Source: Desulforapulum sp034007745
GTDB taxonomy: Bacteria > Desulfobacterota > Desulfobacteria > Desulfobacterales > Desulfobacteraceae
Assembly (NCBI GenBank): GCA_034007745.1
Contig: JAVEQI010000009.1
Location: 25,292-89,291 of the forward strand
Length of the DNA stretch: 64,000 nt
Reading direction: 5' to 3'
In this document: positions 51,763 to 59,652 of the stretch, piece by piece
Numbering within the stretch: the first letter of the stretch is position 1
Layout: every line of letters begins with the position of its first letter
Notes under the pieces: generated by a model
What the model was told of the DNA's origin: nothing
The model's input: the letters and a program-made list of their open reading frames with translations, nothing else
Databases searched by the model: none
Position numbers and translations under genes: made by a program

Positions 51763-51939
51763 ATGAACAACTTCTACATACTTATTGTAAGACTGATACT
51801 CGGGCTTGTGTTTGGAATCTTGATAGCAAGAATCTTCAGGCCGGACTGGAGCATGTTTGCAGGGGCACTGACAGGCCTTGGACTTGTAGCGGCAGCCTAT
51901 CTCATGCAGATGGTCAGAACACGAAAATCAAAGAAATAA
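51763..51939 (+). CDS. Small membrane protein upstream of selB
   Basis: 58 aa. Two membrane helices (LIVRLILGLVFGILIARIF and FAGALTGLGLVAAAYLMQM) with a short polar turn and a basic tail (RTRKSKK). AAGGA lies 13 bases upstream. 15 bp before selB in the same direction. No family recognised; a two-helix, Arg/Lys-tailed protein of this kind is often an accessory subunit or regulator. Confidence 0.65.
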   Translation: MNNFYILIVRLILGLVFGILIARIFRPDWSMFAGALTGLGLVAAAYLMQMVRTRKSKK

Positions 51940-51954
51940 ACAGGAGCCCTTACC

Positions 51955-53874
51955 TTGAATCAGATCATACTAGGCACTGCAGGCCACATTGACCATGGAA
52001 AAACCAGCCTGATCCGGGCATTGACCGGGGTTGAAACAGACCGGCTCAAGGAGGAGAAGGAGCGGGGCATCACCATCGAGCTTGGATTTGCCTCCATTAC
52101 CCTGCCCAATGGAGAGATAGTCGGCATTGTAGATGTTCCGGGCCATGAGCGCTTCATCAAAAATATGGTGGCAGGGGCAAGCGGCATCGATCTTGTAGCC
52201 ATGGCAATTGCCGCAGACGAGGCCGTGATGCCCCAGACCCGGGAACACATGGAGATCTGCACCCTCATGGGCATCAAATATGGATTTATTGCCCTGACCA
52301 AGATCGACCTTGTGGACGAAGAACTCATGGAACTTGCCATCGAGGATGTCCGGGATTTCACCCGGGGAACCTTTCTGGAAGACGCCCCCATTGTGCCGGT
52401 TTCCTCCACCACTGGCCAGGGAATAGATCTCTTCAAATCCACCCTTGACCGCATCTGCCATGAAATCCCGGAACGGCCCTTTTCGCCCATATTCCGTCTG
52501 CCCGTTGACCGGGTCTTTTCCATGAAGGGCTTTGGCACGGTCATCACCGGCACCCTGGCATCGGGCAAAATCGATACAGGGGAAAACATCATGATCTTCC
52601 CCTCCAGAATCACCTCAAAGGTGAGGGGCATCCAGGTCCATGGCAAAAGCGTTGACACGGTTGCCGCGGGCACAAGAACAGCCGTCAACTTCCAGGGCCT
52701 TGACCGGGAGGCGATAAACCGGGGGGATGTACTTTCAACTCCCGACACCCTGCACCCGAGCCATATGGTGGATGCCGAGTTTATATATCTTAAGAACAAT
52801 CCAAAGCCTGCCAAGGCAAGAACCCGCATACGCTTCCATTCTGGAACCAGCGAAATCCTCGGAAACCTTGTACTCCTGGACAGGGAAGAGCTCCTGCCCG
52901 GTGATACGGCCTGTGTTCAGATCCGCCTTGAATCACCGGTCTGCTGCCTCAAGGGGGATCGATTTGTCCTTAGAAACTACTCGCCGATCAAAACCATTGG
53001 CGGAGGCCAGGTCTTGAATCCCATGCCGAAGAAACACAAACTCTTTGACCAGAAGATACTCCAGGGCCTGACCGGCCTTATAGAAAGCAGTGATGAGGAA
53101 ACACTCTCCTTCTTTATCGAGGAAAGCGGTTTCCAGGGTGCCCCCTTCGCAGACCTCAGGCTTATGACCCACCTTTCCGACAAAAAACTCGACTCTTTGC
53201 TCCAGAAAATGCTTGCCTCAAGAACCATTGTCCTTGCAGACAAGGAACGGCGTGTCTATGTCCACGGCAGTATGTTCGATCTCCTTGCAGCCCAGATGAC
53301 AGAAAAACTCACCGACTACCACAGGCTCAATCCCCTGAAGGAGGGAATGCCCAAGCAGGAGCTCAAATCCAAGTTCAGGGCCTTGAAGGACAAGGATTCA
53401 AAGCTCTTTCCCCTGGTAATTGCAAGGCTTGCCAAGGATGGACAGGTTGAACAGGAACAAAATACGGTAAGGCTTGCCACCCACGAAGTGGCCCTTCAAA
53501 TAGACCAGGAAGAGGTCAAACAAAAAATAGCGGCAGTCTACAAACAGTCAGGCCTGACCCCGCCTTTTTTCAGAACCATCTGCACAGATCTTGACGTAGA
53601 CCAGAAAAACGCGACAGATGTCCTTCACATGCTCATAGATGAAAAAATCCTTGTCAAAACCAAGGACGACCTCTACTTTGATGGGGAGGAAATTGCAAAG
53701 TTAAAACAGAAGCTTGTGGAATTCCTGAAGGAAAAAGGCGAAATAACCACCCCTGAATTCAAGGATATGATAAATATATCCAGAAAATTTGTGATCCCCC
53801 TGATCGAATATTTTGACTCGATCAACCTGACCATCCGCATTGGAGACACAAGACAGCTCAGGAAAAAGAGCTAA
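51955..53874 (+). CDS. selB: Selenocysteine-specific elongation factor
   Basis: 639 aa from a TTG start (AGGAGC 7 bases upstream). GTPase motifs GHIDHGKTSLIRAL, DVPGHERFIKNMVAG (SelB-type, replacing the EF-Tu DCPGH) and TKID. Domains 2-3 follow (VDRVFSMKGFGTVITGTL), then four C-terminal winged helices (about 370-639) that bind SECIS hairpins. It brings Sec-tRNA to UGA codons. A target, the peroxiredoxin, lies at 46012-46731. selA, selC and selD are not in the window. Confidence 0.96.
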   Translation: MNQIILGTAGHIDHGKTSLIRALTGVETDRLKEEKERGITIELGFASITLPNGEIVGIVDVPGHERFIKNMVAGASGIDLVAMAIAADEAVMPQTREHMEICTLMGIKYGFIALTKIDLVDEELMELAIEDVRDFTRGTFLEDAPIVPVSSTTGQGIDLFKSTLDRICHEIPERPFSPIFRLPVDRVFSMKGFGTVITGTLASGKIDTGENIMIFPSRITSKVRGIQVHGKSVDTVAAGTRTAVNFQGLDREAINRGDVLSTPDTLHPSHMVDAEFIYLKNNPKPAKARTRIRFHSGTSEILGNLVLLDREELLPGDTACVQIRLESPVCCLKGDRFVLRNYSPIKTIGGGQVLNPMPKKHKLFDQKILQGLTGLIESSDEETLSFFIEESGFQGAPFADLRLMTHLSDKKLDSLLQKMLASRTIVLADKERRVYVHGSMFDLLAAQMTEKLTDYHRLNPLKEGMPKQELKSKFRALKDKDSKLFPLVIARLAKDGQVEQEQNTVRLATHEVALQIDQEEVKQKIAAVYKQSGLTPPFFRTICTDLDVDQKNATDVLHMLIDEKILVKTKDDLYFDGEEIAKLKQKLVEFLKEKGEITTPEFKDMINISRKFVIPLIEYFDSINLTIRIGDTRQLRKKS

Positions 53875-53887
53875 AGGATCAACCACC

Positions 53888-54550
53888 ATGACATTGAGTG
53901 ACCTGTTGAAAAAAAGAACCTCGGTTCGTAAATTTCTGGACCGTTCTGTCCCCAAAGAGACCCTGGTCAACATATTTGCCACGGCCCAGCTCTCCCCATC
54001 CAACTGCAATGTTCAGCCCTGGCAGGTTTATGTTGTTTCAGGAGCCCAAAAAAACGAGCTCAAGGATCGACTGGTTAATGAAGTAATGACCGGGAGGGAG
54101 CCAAACCCTGATTTTGACTGGCGGGTAAAATACAGGGGCATCCACAGGGATCGCCAGTTTGGATCGGCCAACGCCCTTTATTCGTCAATGGGAATTGACC
54201 GCAGGGACAAACAGGCAAGAATGCTTGCCATGCTGGGCAACTGGACCTTTTTTGACGCCCCCCATGCACTGTTTTTGACCATGGAACGTTATCTTGGCAT
54301 CATGGGAGCAGTTGATATGGGCATCTATGCCCAAACACTGGCCCTTATCATGGAGGAACACGGAATTTCAAGCTGTTTCCAAGGAGCCCTGGGGCAGTTC
54401 CCCGATCCTGTAAGAGCTTTTTTAAACATCCCGGAAGAACAGGGTATTCTCTTTGGCATGTCCTTTGGCTACAGGGATGATACCGCACCGGTTAACGCCA
54501 CCAGAACCCTTCGGGAACCCCTTGAAAATTCGGTTGTTTTTTACAAATAA
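53888..54550 (+). CDS. Nitroreductase-family protein
   Basis: 220 aa from ATG at 53888 (AAAGGATCAACCACC). N-terminal KKRTSVRKFLDRSV, QLSPSNCNVQPWQVYVVSG and the C-terminal GILFGMSFGYRDD are NfsA/NfnB-like FMN-binding parts. 14 bp behind selB, so likely the same operon, though no selenium role is known. The stop TAA (54548-54550) is directly followed by a family A hairpin repeat. Confidence 0.87.
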   Translation: MTLSDLLKKRTSVRKFLDRSVPKETLVNIFATAQLSPSNCNVQPWQVYVVSGAQKNELKDRLVNEVMTGREPNPDFDWRVKYRGIHRDRQFGSANALYSSMGIDRRDKQARMLAMLGNWTFFDAPHALFLTMERYLGIMGAVDMGIYAQTLALIMEEHGISSCFQGALGQFPDPVRAFLNIPEEQGILFGMSFGYRDDTAPVNATRTLREPLENSVVFYK

Positions 54551-54586
54551 CCGGCACGTCCTTACGGACACAACGAAGCATGAAAC
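54551..54586 (+). repeat. Hairpin repeat family A, copy 6
   Basis: CCGGCACGTCCTTACGGACA then CAACGAAGCATGAAAC, beginning at the base after the nitroreductase stop codon. Confidence 0.75.
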
Positions 54587-54603
54587 TTGAATCAGGACTG
54601 AAC

Positions 54604-54678
54604 TTTGTTTCTTGTTTCTTGTTTCTTGTTTCATGTCTCATGTCTCTTGTCTCTTGTCTCTTGTCTCTTGTCTCTTGA
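54604..54678. repeat. Heptamer tandem repeat reaching into hemW
   Basis: About ten units of TTTCTTG / TCTCTTG / TCTCATG. The last units code for the C-terminal end of HemW on the minus strand (RDKRQETRDKRHET) and contain its stop. Confidence 0.8.
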
Positions 54679-55821
54679 CCCGAGGATGATGTCGACAAAG
54701 GCGGCAACAATGGTATCAAGAAAAAGCCGGCCGTCCAGGGTGAGGAAAAACCTTTGATTGACAACCCTGCCCCACTGCTTGCGCTCATAATCTTTGACAA
54801 CGGTGGAGAACATCTCCAGGAACCCCCTGTTTGAAATACGGTCAAACTCCTTCAAATTTACCCCCTTGGCGGTCCTGAGACCCAGCATGATCATCTCTAT
54901 CAATATCTGATCCCTGGTCAGGGTTTCGGTTTCTGCAACCGGAAGCCGTCCGGCACCAAGGTCTGCTGTGTAACGACAGACATCCCTGTGGTTCGAGGAT
55001 CTCACCCCGTTTTGAAACGAGTGGGCCGAAGGTCCAAACCCCAGGTAGGGAACATGGTTCCAGTACTTTTGATTATGCCTGGACTGGTGGGACGAGCCTG
55101 CCGCAAAGTTCGATATCTCGTAATGAATATACCCCCTGTCACAGAGATAATTTGAGGTCAGCTTGAAAAGCCCTGCCACTGCCCCGTCGCCAAGGGGAAC
55201 AATGGTTCCCCCCTCAACAAGACCGTGCATGGGGGTTCCTGGCTCATAGGAGAGCATGTAGCAGGAGAGGTGCTCTGGACGAAACCCGAGGGCAGTGTCA
55301 AGATCCATGATCCACGCCCCCTCAGAATCCCCTGGAAGGCCGTAGATCAGGTCCAGGCCGATGTTGTCAAACCCCGCATCCCTTGCCTGGGAAAGGGCCT
55401 TTTGGGCAACGGCTGCCGAGTGGATTCGGCCCATGAAATTAAGCCTGTCATCGGAAAAAGACTGAACACCAAGGTTAAGACGGTTCACCCCCGACCTTCT
55501 AAGTGTTTGAAAATAGTGAAAATCAACGGTTCCAGGATTGACCTCCATGGTGATTTCACAACCTTCTGAAACGGTGAAATTTCCCCCAATGGCCCCGAGA
55601 ATCCTCTCCATCCGGTCTGGAGAGAGAAGAGAGGGGGTCCCCCCGCCAAAATAGACGGTGTCGATATGGGCAGAATGATCGCCCCTTAATGCAATCTCAC
55701 CTGTAAGAGACCGCACAAACCCGTCCACCAGGGATAGATCCACGACGGAATAAAAATCGCAATATGCGCATTTTTTGACACAGAACGGGACATGGACATA
55801 AAGGGCTGTAAGATCAGACAA
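54631..55821 (-). CDS. hemW: HemW-like radical SAM heme chaperone
   Basis: 396 aa. Radical SAM cluster motif VPFCVKKCAYCDFYS (CxxxCxYC with the adjacent F of the HemN/HemW group), then YFGGGTPSLL and MEVNPGTVD. HemW binds heme and delivers it to membrane cytochromes; it was long annotated as oxygen-independent coproporphyrinogen oxidase. Distinguishing it from HemN rests on length and the missing HemN N-terminus. The last 14 residues are encoded by a heptamer tandem repeat. The start overlaps the upstream radical SAM gene by 8 bp. Confidence 0.88.
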   Translation of the reverse strand: MSDLTALYVHVPFCVKKCAYCDFYSVVDLSLVDGFVRSLTGEIALRGDHSAHIDTVYFGGGTPSLLSPDRMERILGAIGGNFTVSEGCEITMEVNPGTVDFHYFQTLRRSGVNRLNLGVQSFSDDRLNFMGRIHSAAVAQKALSQARDAGFDNIGLDLIYGLPGDSEGAWIMDLDTALGFRPEHLSCYMLSYEPGTPMHGLVEGGTIVPLGDGAVAGLFKLTSNYLCDRGYIHYEISNFAAGSSHQSRHNQKYWNHVPYLGFGPSAHSFQNGVRSSNHRDVCRYTADLGAGRLPVAETETLTRDQILIEMIMLGLRTAKGVNLKEFDRISNRGFLEMFSTVVKDYERKQWGRVVNQRFFLTLDGRLFLDTIVAAFVDIILGSRDKRQETRDKRHET

Positions 55822-56965
55822 AACGTTTCATTATCCCATGGATCATGGAATCCACGTTATGCTCGGTGATTCCATTGCTCTGGCAAACATCTTGGACCCT
55901 TGAAACAATTTCTGCCTGGTTCATATCCGAAGGTTCCCTGAACATGCCCATGCGCCTTCCCACCTGGTAAATGACCCTGTCCCGAGGTGCCATGTCTATA
56001 AAGCTGTCAATTTTGGCAAGCATTGCATTTTTTTCCCGGGGAAGCTGTCCCTCCACCGTCTCGATAAGGTTGAGGATATGATCGCTTTTAACAGTGGACG
56101 TGATCCCGTCAAGGCAGTCTATAAAAAGGCGCAACTCCCGGGCGATCATCAGATCTGTGCAGGGTTCAAACGTACCCTGGTCATGGGAGGTAGCAAGAAG
56201 GCTTTTTGACGGCAGGGCCAGGGTTCTGAGGCGTATGAAATGAGGATTGATCTGGTTTAAGGCATCGGCGCTCTCCCGTGCATGCTCCTCTGAAAGCCCG
56301 ACGCCGCCAAGACCGGGCATCACATATTCGGAAAGTTCTATCCCCGCATCCTTAACCCGCAGTCCCGCCTTGATGTGGGTCGCCTTGTCAGCTCCCTTTT
56401 TAACCATGGCAAGCACCCTGTCAGAGCCCGATTCAAGCCCTATGTGAATTCTGTCAAGTCCTGCCCTGGCAATCCTCTCCATATCATGGGGCTTGATCCT
56501 TGCTATTGTATGGGAGCGGGCATAGGAGGTAATCCGCCTTACAGTTGGGAAAGATGACTTGATGTGATCAAGTATGGTCACAAGGTCGTCGGGTTTCATG
56601 AGCAGGGAATTTGCATCCTGGAGAAAAATAGACTCCATGCCCGTGGAGAACCAGTTCCAGGCAGCATTAAAGGCAGTCCTGTCGTTTGATCCAAGGGAGT
56701 CAAACATGCGGTTGATCCTGTGCATATCCTTCCCGCCGGTCTTTTCCACCTCATTGGCAATGGCCTTGACATGACCGCTTAGAAGATCAATGTCCCTGAT
56801 AATGTTTTCAACGGATCTAAGGGAAAAAGTCCTGCCCTTGTACACCGCACAAAAGGTACACCTGTTCCACGGACAATTCCGAGTCAGTCGGATCAAAAGA
56901 CTCCGGGACTCACTGGGCGGGCGGATCGGCCCCTGTTCAAAACCTGAATATTCATCTTGCTTCAT
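55814..56965 (-). CDS. Radical SAM protein of unknown substrate
   Basis: 383 aa. Cluster motif CPWNRCTFC (CxxxxxxC spacing variant beginning LIRLTRNC) near residue 35, then GLDRIHIGLESGSD and YVMPGLGGVGLSEEHA, typical of Elp3/B12-independent radical SAM oxidoreductases (COG1032-like). C-terminal region helical. Overlaps hemW, so the pair is co-translated; a role tied to heme or iron-sulfur metabolism is possible but not shown. Confidence 0.85.
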   Translation of the reverse strand: MKQDEYSGFEQGPIRPPSESRSLLIRLTRNCPWNRCTFCAVYKGRTFSLRSVENIIRDIDLLSGHVKAIANEVEKTGGKDMHRINRMFDSLGSNDRTAFNAAWNWFSTGMESIFLQDANSLLMKPDDLVTILDHIKSSFPTVRRITSYARSHTIARIKPHDMERIARAGLDRIHIGLESGSDRVLAMVKKGADKATHIKAGLRVKDAGIELSEYVMPGLGGVGLSEEHARESADALNQINPHFIRLRTLALPSKSLLATSHDQGTFEPCTDLMIARELRLFIDCLDGITSTVKSDHILNLIETVEGQLPREKNAMLAKIDSFIDMAPRDRVIYQVGRRMGMFREPSDMNQAEIVSRVQDVCQSNGITEHNVDSMIHGIMKRFV

Positions 56966-57113
56966 AGCTTATACCCTTGTGTTTTTTACCGGATTTTCCT
57001 TCCGGTTGTTTTATAAGTATATAGGATTAACCATGCATCAGGTCAATGTCAATGAATTGCTGTTCCCTGATTATCTTTGACAACAGGGCTTGAAACAGGA
57101 TAAACCATGGGCC

Positions 57114-58169
57114 ATGACATCCAAAACCAAACCAAAAACATCCTGGATTAAACGAACCGCAGCGTTCCTTGGCATCTTGTTCCTGATCGGTGCAACCCTT
57201 GCAGCCCTTGGCCTGTGGCATATGAAACGATTTATCAATAGCCCTGCCGATGCAAGCGGCCAGGAACAGGTCATTGTCATCGAAACCGGCAAAAGCCTCA
57301 AAGCAATATCAAAGCTGCTGGCCCAAAAAAAGATTGTCACGGATGATACCCTGTTCACCCTCCTTGTAAGGTACAAAAAAACGGCCAGAAAAATCCAGGC
57401 AGGTGAATACTCTCTCTCTTCGACCATGACCCCTGAACAGATCCTTACCACTCTTGTACAGGGACGCGTCTTGCTCCACAGACTTACAATTCCAGAGGGA
57501 ATGAACCTTGAGCAGACAGCCCATATCGTTGAAAGTTCAGGTTTCGGTTCCAAACAAGATTTTCTGGCCCTTGCAGCAAGCCCCCAATTTGCCGAAAAAC
57601 TCCAGATCAACGCAGACACCCTGGAGGGCTATCTTTTTCCTGAAACCTATTTTTTCAGGCGAGATACTCCCCAGCGGCAAATCATCCGACAGATGGTTCA
57701 ACGGTTCAACGAAGTATATACCCCCCAGTGGCAGGCAAGGACCCGGGATCTGGGATTTTCCATCCATGAGATTGTCATTCTTGCCTCGATAATCGAAAAA
57801 GAAACCGGCGACAGCAGCGAACGACCGGTTATAGCATCTGTGTTCCACAACCGTTTAAAACGGGGAATGCGCCTTGAATCAGACCCCACCGTGATCTATG
57901 GGATTCCCGACTTCAACGGAAACATCACAAGAAAAGACCTGGAAACAACAACCGAATACAACACCTACAGGATCAAGGGCCTTCCCAAGGGCCCCATTGC
58001 AAACCCTGGGAAGCTCTCTCTTGAGGCGGCACTTTTCCCCGCCTCAACGGACTTTCTTTTCTTTGTATCCAGAAATGATACTACCCACAAGTTTTCAAAA
58101 AATTACGAGGAGCACAAACGGGCCGTACGTCGCTACCAGATTAAAAGACAAGGACCGCAGATTCAATAA
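57114..58169 (+). CDS. mltG: MltG endolytic transglycosylase
   Basis: 351 aa from the ATG at 57114 (TTG at 57090 possible). One N-terminal membrane helix (FLGILFLIGATLAALGLWHM), then a LysM-like part (IETGKSLKAISKLLAQKKI) and the YceG catalytic region with ILASIIEKETG (catalytic Glu), FHNRLKRGMRLESDPTVIYG and KGLPKGPIANPG. It cuts nascent glycan strands and sets their length. Convergent with the Smr gene, 7 bp apart. Confidence 0.92.
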   Translation: MTSKTKPKTSWIKRTAAFLGILFLIGATLAALGLWHMKRFINSPADASGQEQVIVIETGKSLKAISKLLAQKKIVTDDTLFTLLVRYKKTARKIQAGEYSLSSTMTPEQILTTLVQGRVLLHRLTIPEGMNLEQTAHIVESSGFGSKQDFLALAASPQFAEKLQINADTLEGYLFPETYFFRRDTPQRQIIRQMVQRFNEVYTPQWQARTRDLGFSIHEIVILASIIEKETGDSSERPVIASVFHNRLKRGMRLESDPTVIYGIPDFNGNITRKDLETTTEYNTYRIKGLPKGPIANPGKLSLEAALFPASTDFLFFVSRNDTTHKFSKNYEEHKRAVRRYQIKRQGPQIQ

Positions 58170-58176
58170 AAGGATT

Positions 58177-58884
58177 TCAAAACTGTCTCAGATAGACGAT
58201 CACGGCCCCGCTCTGGCTTTTGCGTTTTCGATCCCACTCGAACCAGAGAACCACCCCCTCTTTTTTAAATCTGACAAGAAGGTCCTCCACAACATTGGGA
58301 AGAACAGCTCCGAACTCGGAATGGAGTCCCCTGCCCACCACGATGGTGAGGGTAAACCTTCCCGCCTTCCAGGCGGTCCTGATAAAGGATTCAGAACGGA
58401 CAAGGGCACGGGCCGCCGTATCGCCGTGGAGATCGAGCTCTTCTTCGGGGGGAGGATAGCGTTTAAGACGTTTTTTAAGCGGTACTGGGTCAGGACGATT
58501 CTTCTCCCTTTTCTCCCTTAAAAGGGCCGCCTCGTTTTTACCCCTGAGGGATTGTTCCAAAAGGGTGGGGAAATCCTCCTCTTCCTCGGTCCTTGAGGCG
58601 GCCTTGTCGGAAAAGAGCCTTGAAAGGCTCTTTGATCGGGAAAGAATGGGAAGTCCGTTCCTGTCGTTGGGGTTTGACCGTTTACTTGAGGCAGGGGCAG
58701 GCAAAAAGTCTGAATTCTCATTCTCTTCTGTGTTCTGGTAGTCATTCAGCTCTGAATCATGATTGGAGTTTTCTTCTTCCCCAGACTTACCTAACCGAGT
58801 GGGGCTGGTGAAGATAGAAAAAAGATCGTCTCCTCCGTCAAATACAGGAATACCGTTCCTGTTTAATTTCTGGTTTACTTTCAA
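58177..58884 (-). CDS. Smr-domain protein
   Basis: 235 aa. The C-terminal 90 residues form the Smr domain with ELDLHGDTA and VVGRGLHSE; the N-terminal 140 residues are polar, Asp/Asn/Ser/Arg-rich and likely disordered. Smr domains bind or cleave nucleic acids (MutS2 family and stand-alone). Function here not clear. Confidence 0.85.
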   Translation of the reverse strand: MKVNQKLNRNGIPVFDGGDDLFSIFTSPTRLGKSGEEENSNHDSELNDYQNTEENENSDFLPAPASSKRSNPNDRNGLPILSRSKSLSRLFSDKAASRTEEEEDFPTLLEQSLRGKNEAALLREKREKNRPDPVPLKKRLKRYPPPEEELDLHGDTAARALVRSESFIRTAWKAGRFTLTIVVGRGLHSEFGAVLPNVVEDLLVRFKKEGVVLWFEWDRKRKSQSGAVIVYLRQF

Positions 58885-58925
58885 TTCAATACTGTCCCCT
58901 TACTCTTACTTATGTACTCTTACTC

Positions 58926-59240
58926 TTACTTAGATTTCTCTGTCCCGGTGATCCAGAAGACAGCAGGTACGATTCTGCAGTCTTTACACCCCGGACACTT
59001 GCCTGGCTTTTTGAATGATTTACGGTTTTTAAATTGAAATCCGCAATTCAAACAATAATAAGAATCAACACACAATTTTTTTTTCTGTTGCCGGGCTGTT
59101 TTTTCGATAAATTCCAGATGATGATAAACATCCTTTTCCATGATACCGACCAACTGGGAAAGATCCCTGGCATTAAGGCGGTCATTTTCAAGATGACTTA
59201 TAATTTCCTGCCTGATGGTTTGTCCCCGTTCATTGCCCAT
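58926..59240 (-). CDS. Helix-turn-helix regulator with zinc ribbon
   Basis: 104 aa. An N-terminal winged helix (IRQEIISHLENDRLNARDLSQLVG) and a C-terminal zinc ribbon with four Cys (CLNC...CPGC plus C). Resembles the COG3357 predicted transcriptional regulators. The stop TAA and last codons fall in a TACTCTTACTTA direct repeat (58901-58912, 58921-58932). Cys pattern supports Zn binding. Confidence 0.75.
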   Translation of the reverse strand: MGNERGQTIRQEIISHLENDRLNARDLSQLVGIMEKDVYHHLEFIEKTARQQKKKLCVDSYYCLNCGFQFKNRKSFKKPGKCPGCKDCRIVPAVFWITGTEKSK

Positions 59241-59399
59241 ATAGATATTCTTCTAAACCCTGCCCTGAAACTCGATGATCTGTTTTCAAGTTCAATGGCG
59301 TTAAATCTTAAACCTTCCATTTCCTTTACTCAATGATTTGCTTTTAATACCATGGCAGCATCAATTTTGGCAAACCTTTCTGCCGGGGAGCAGCAGTTC

Positions 59400-59560
59400 T
59401 AATTTTGACTTTCTTCTTTAGGCGTCAGCCAGTATCACCTTGCTGAACGAAGAAAGTCGGGGGATTTTCAGCAAGGCGATACTGGCCGCCGCCCCCAACG
59501 CTGACATTGCATAATTAAAATTGCTGGCCGTGGAGGCCCGGCCTAGCAGCAATTATGACG
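59400..59560. other. Structured intergenic element with competing hairpins
   Basis: CCAGTATC.CCTTGCTGA pairs with TCAGCAAGG.GATACTGG (about 59430-59486), while GACTTTCTTC (59407) pairs with GAAGAAAGTC (about 59450). The two stems overlap and exclude each other. Further GGCC-rich inverted parts follow to 59550. It fills the gap between divergent genes and might be an RNA switch or a mobile repeat. Confidence 0.45.
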
Positions 59561-59652
59561 AGTTAACTGCATTATGGTCAGGGCAGATTTGTCACATAAA
59601 AAGTCCCGGACAATGTAGAGCTCCTGATTGACTTTAAACACACATACTGCTA

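Noticed and set aside
51960..52829. Minus-strand 289-codon open frame
   Set aside because: It is the complement of the selB GTPase domains and has no motif or ribosome site of its own.
54604..54678. Heptamer repeats as a CRISPR array
   Set aside because: Units are 7 bp and contiguous, with no spacers and no cas genes.
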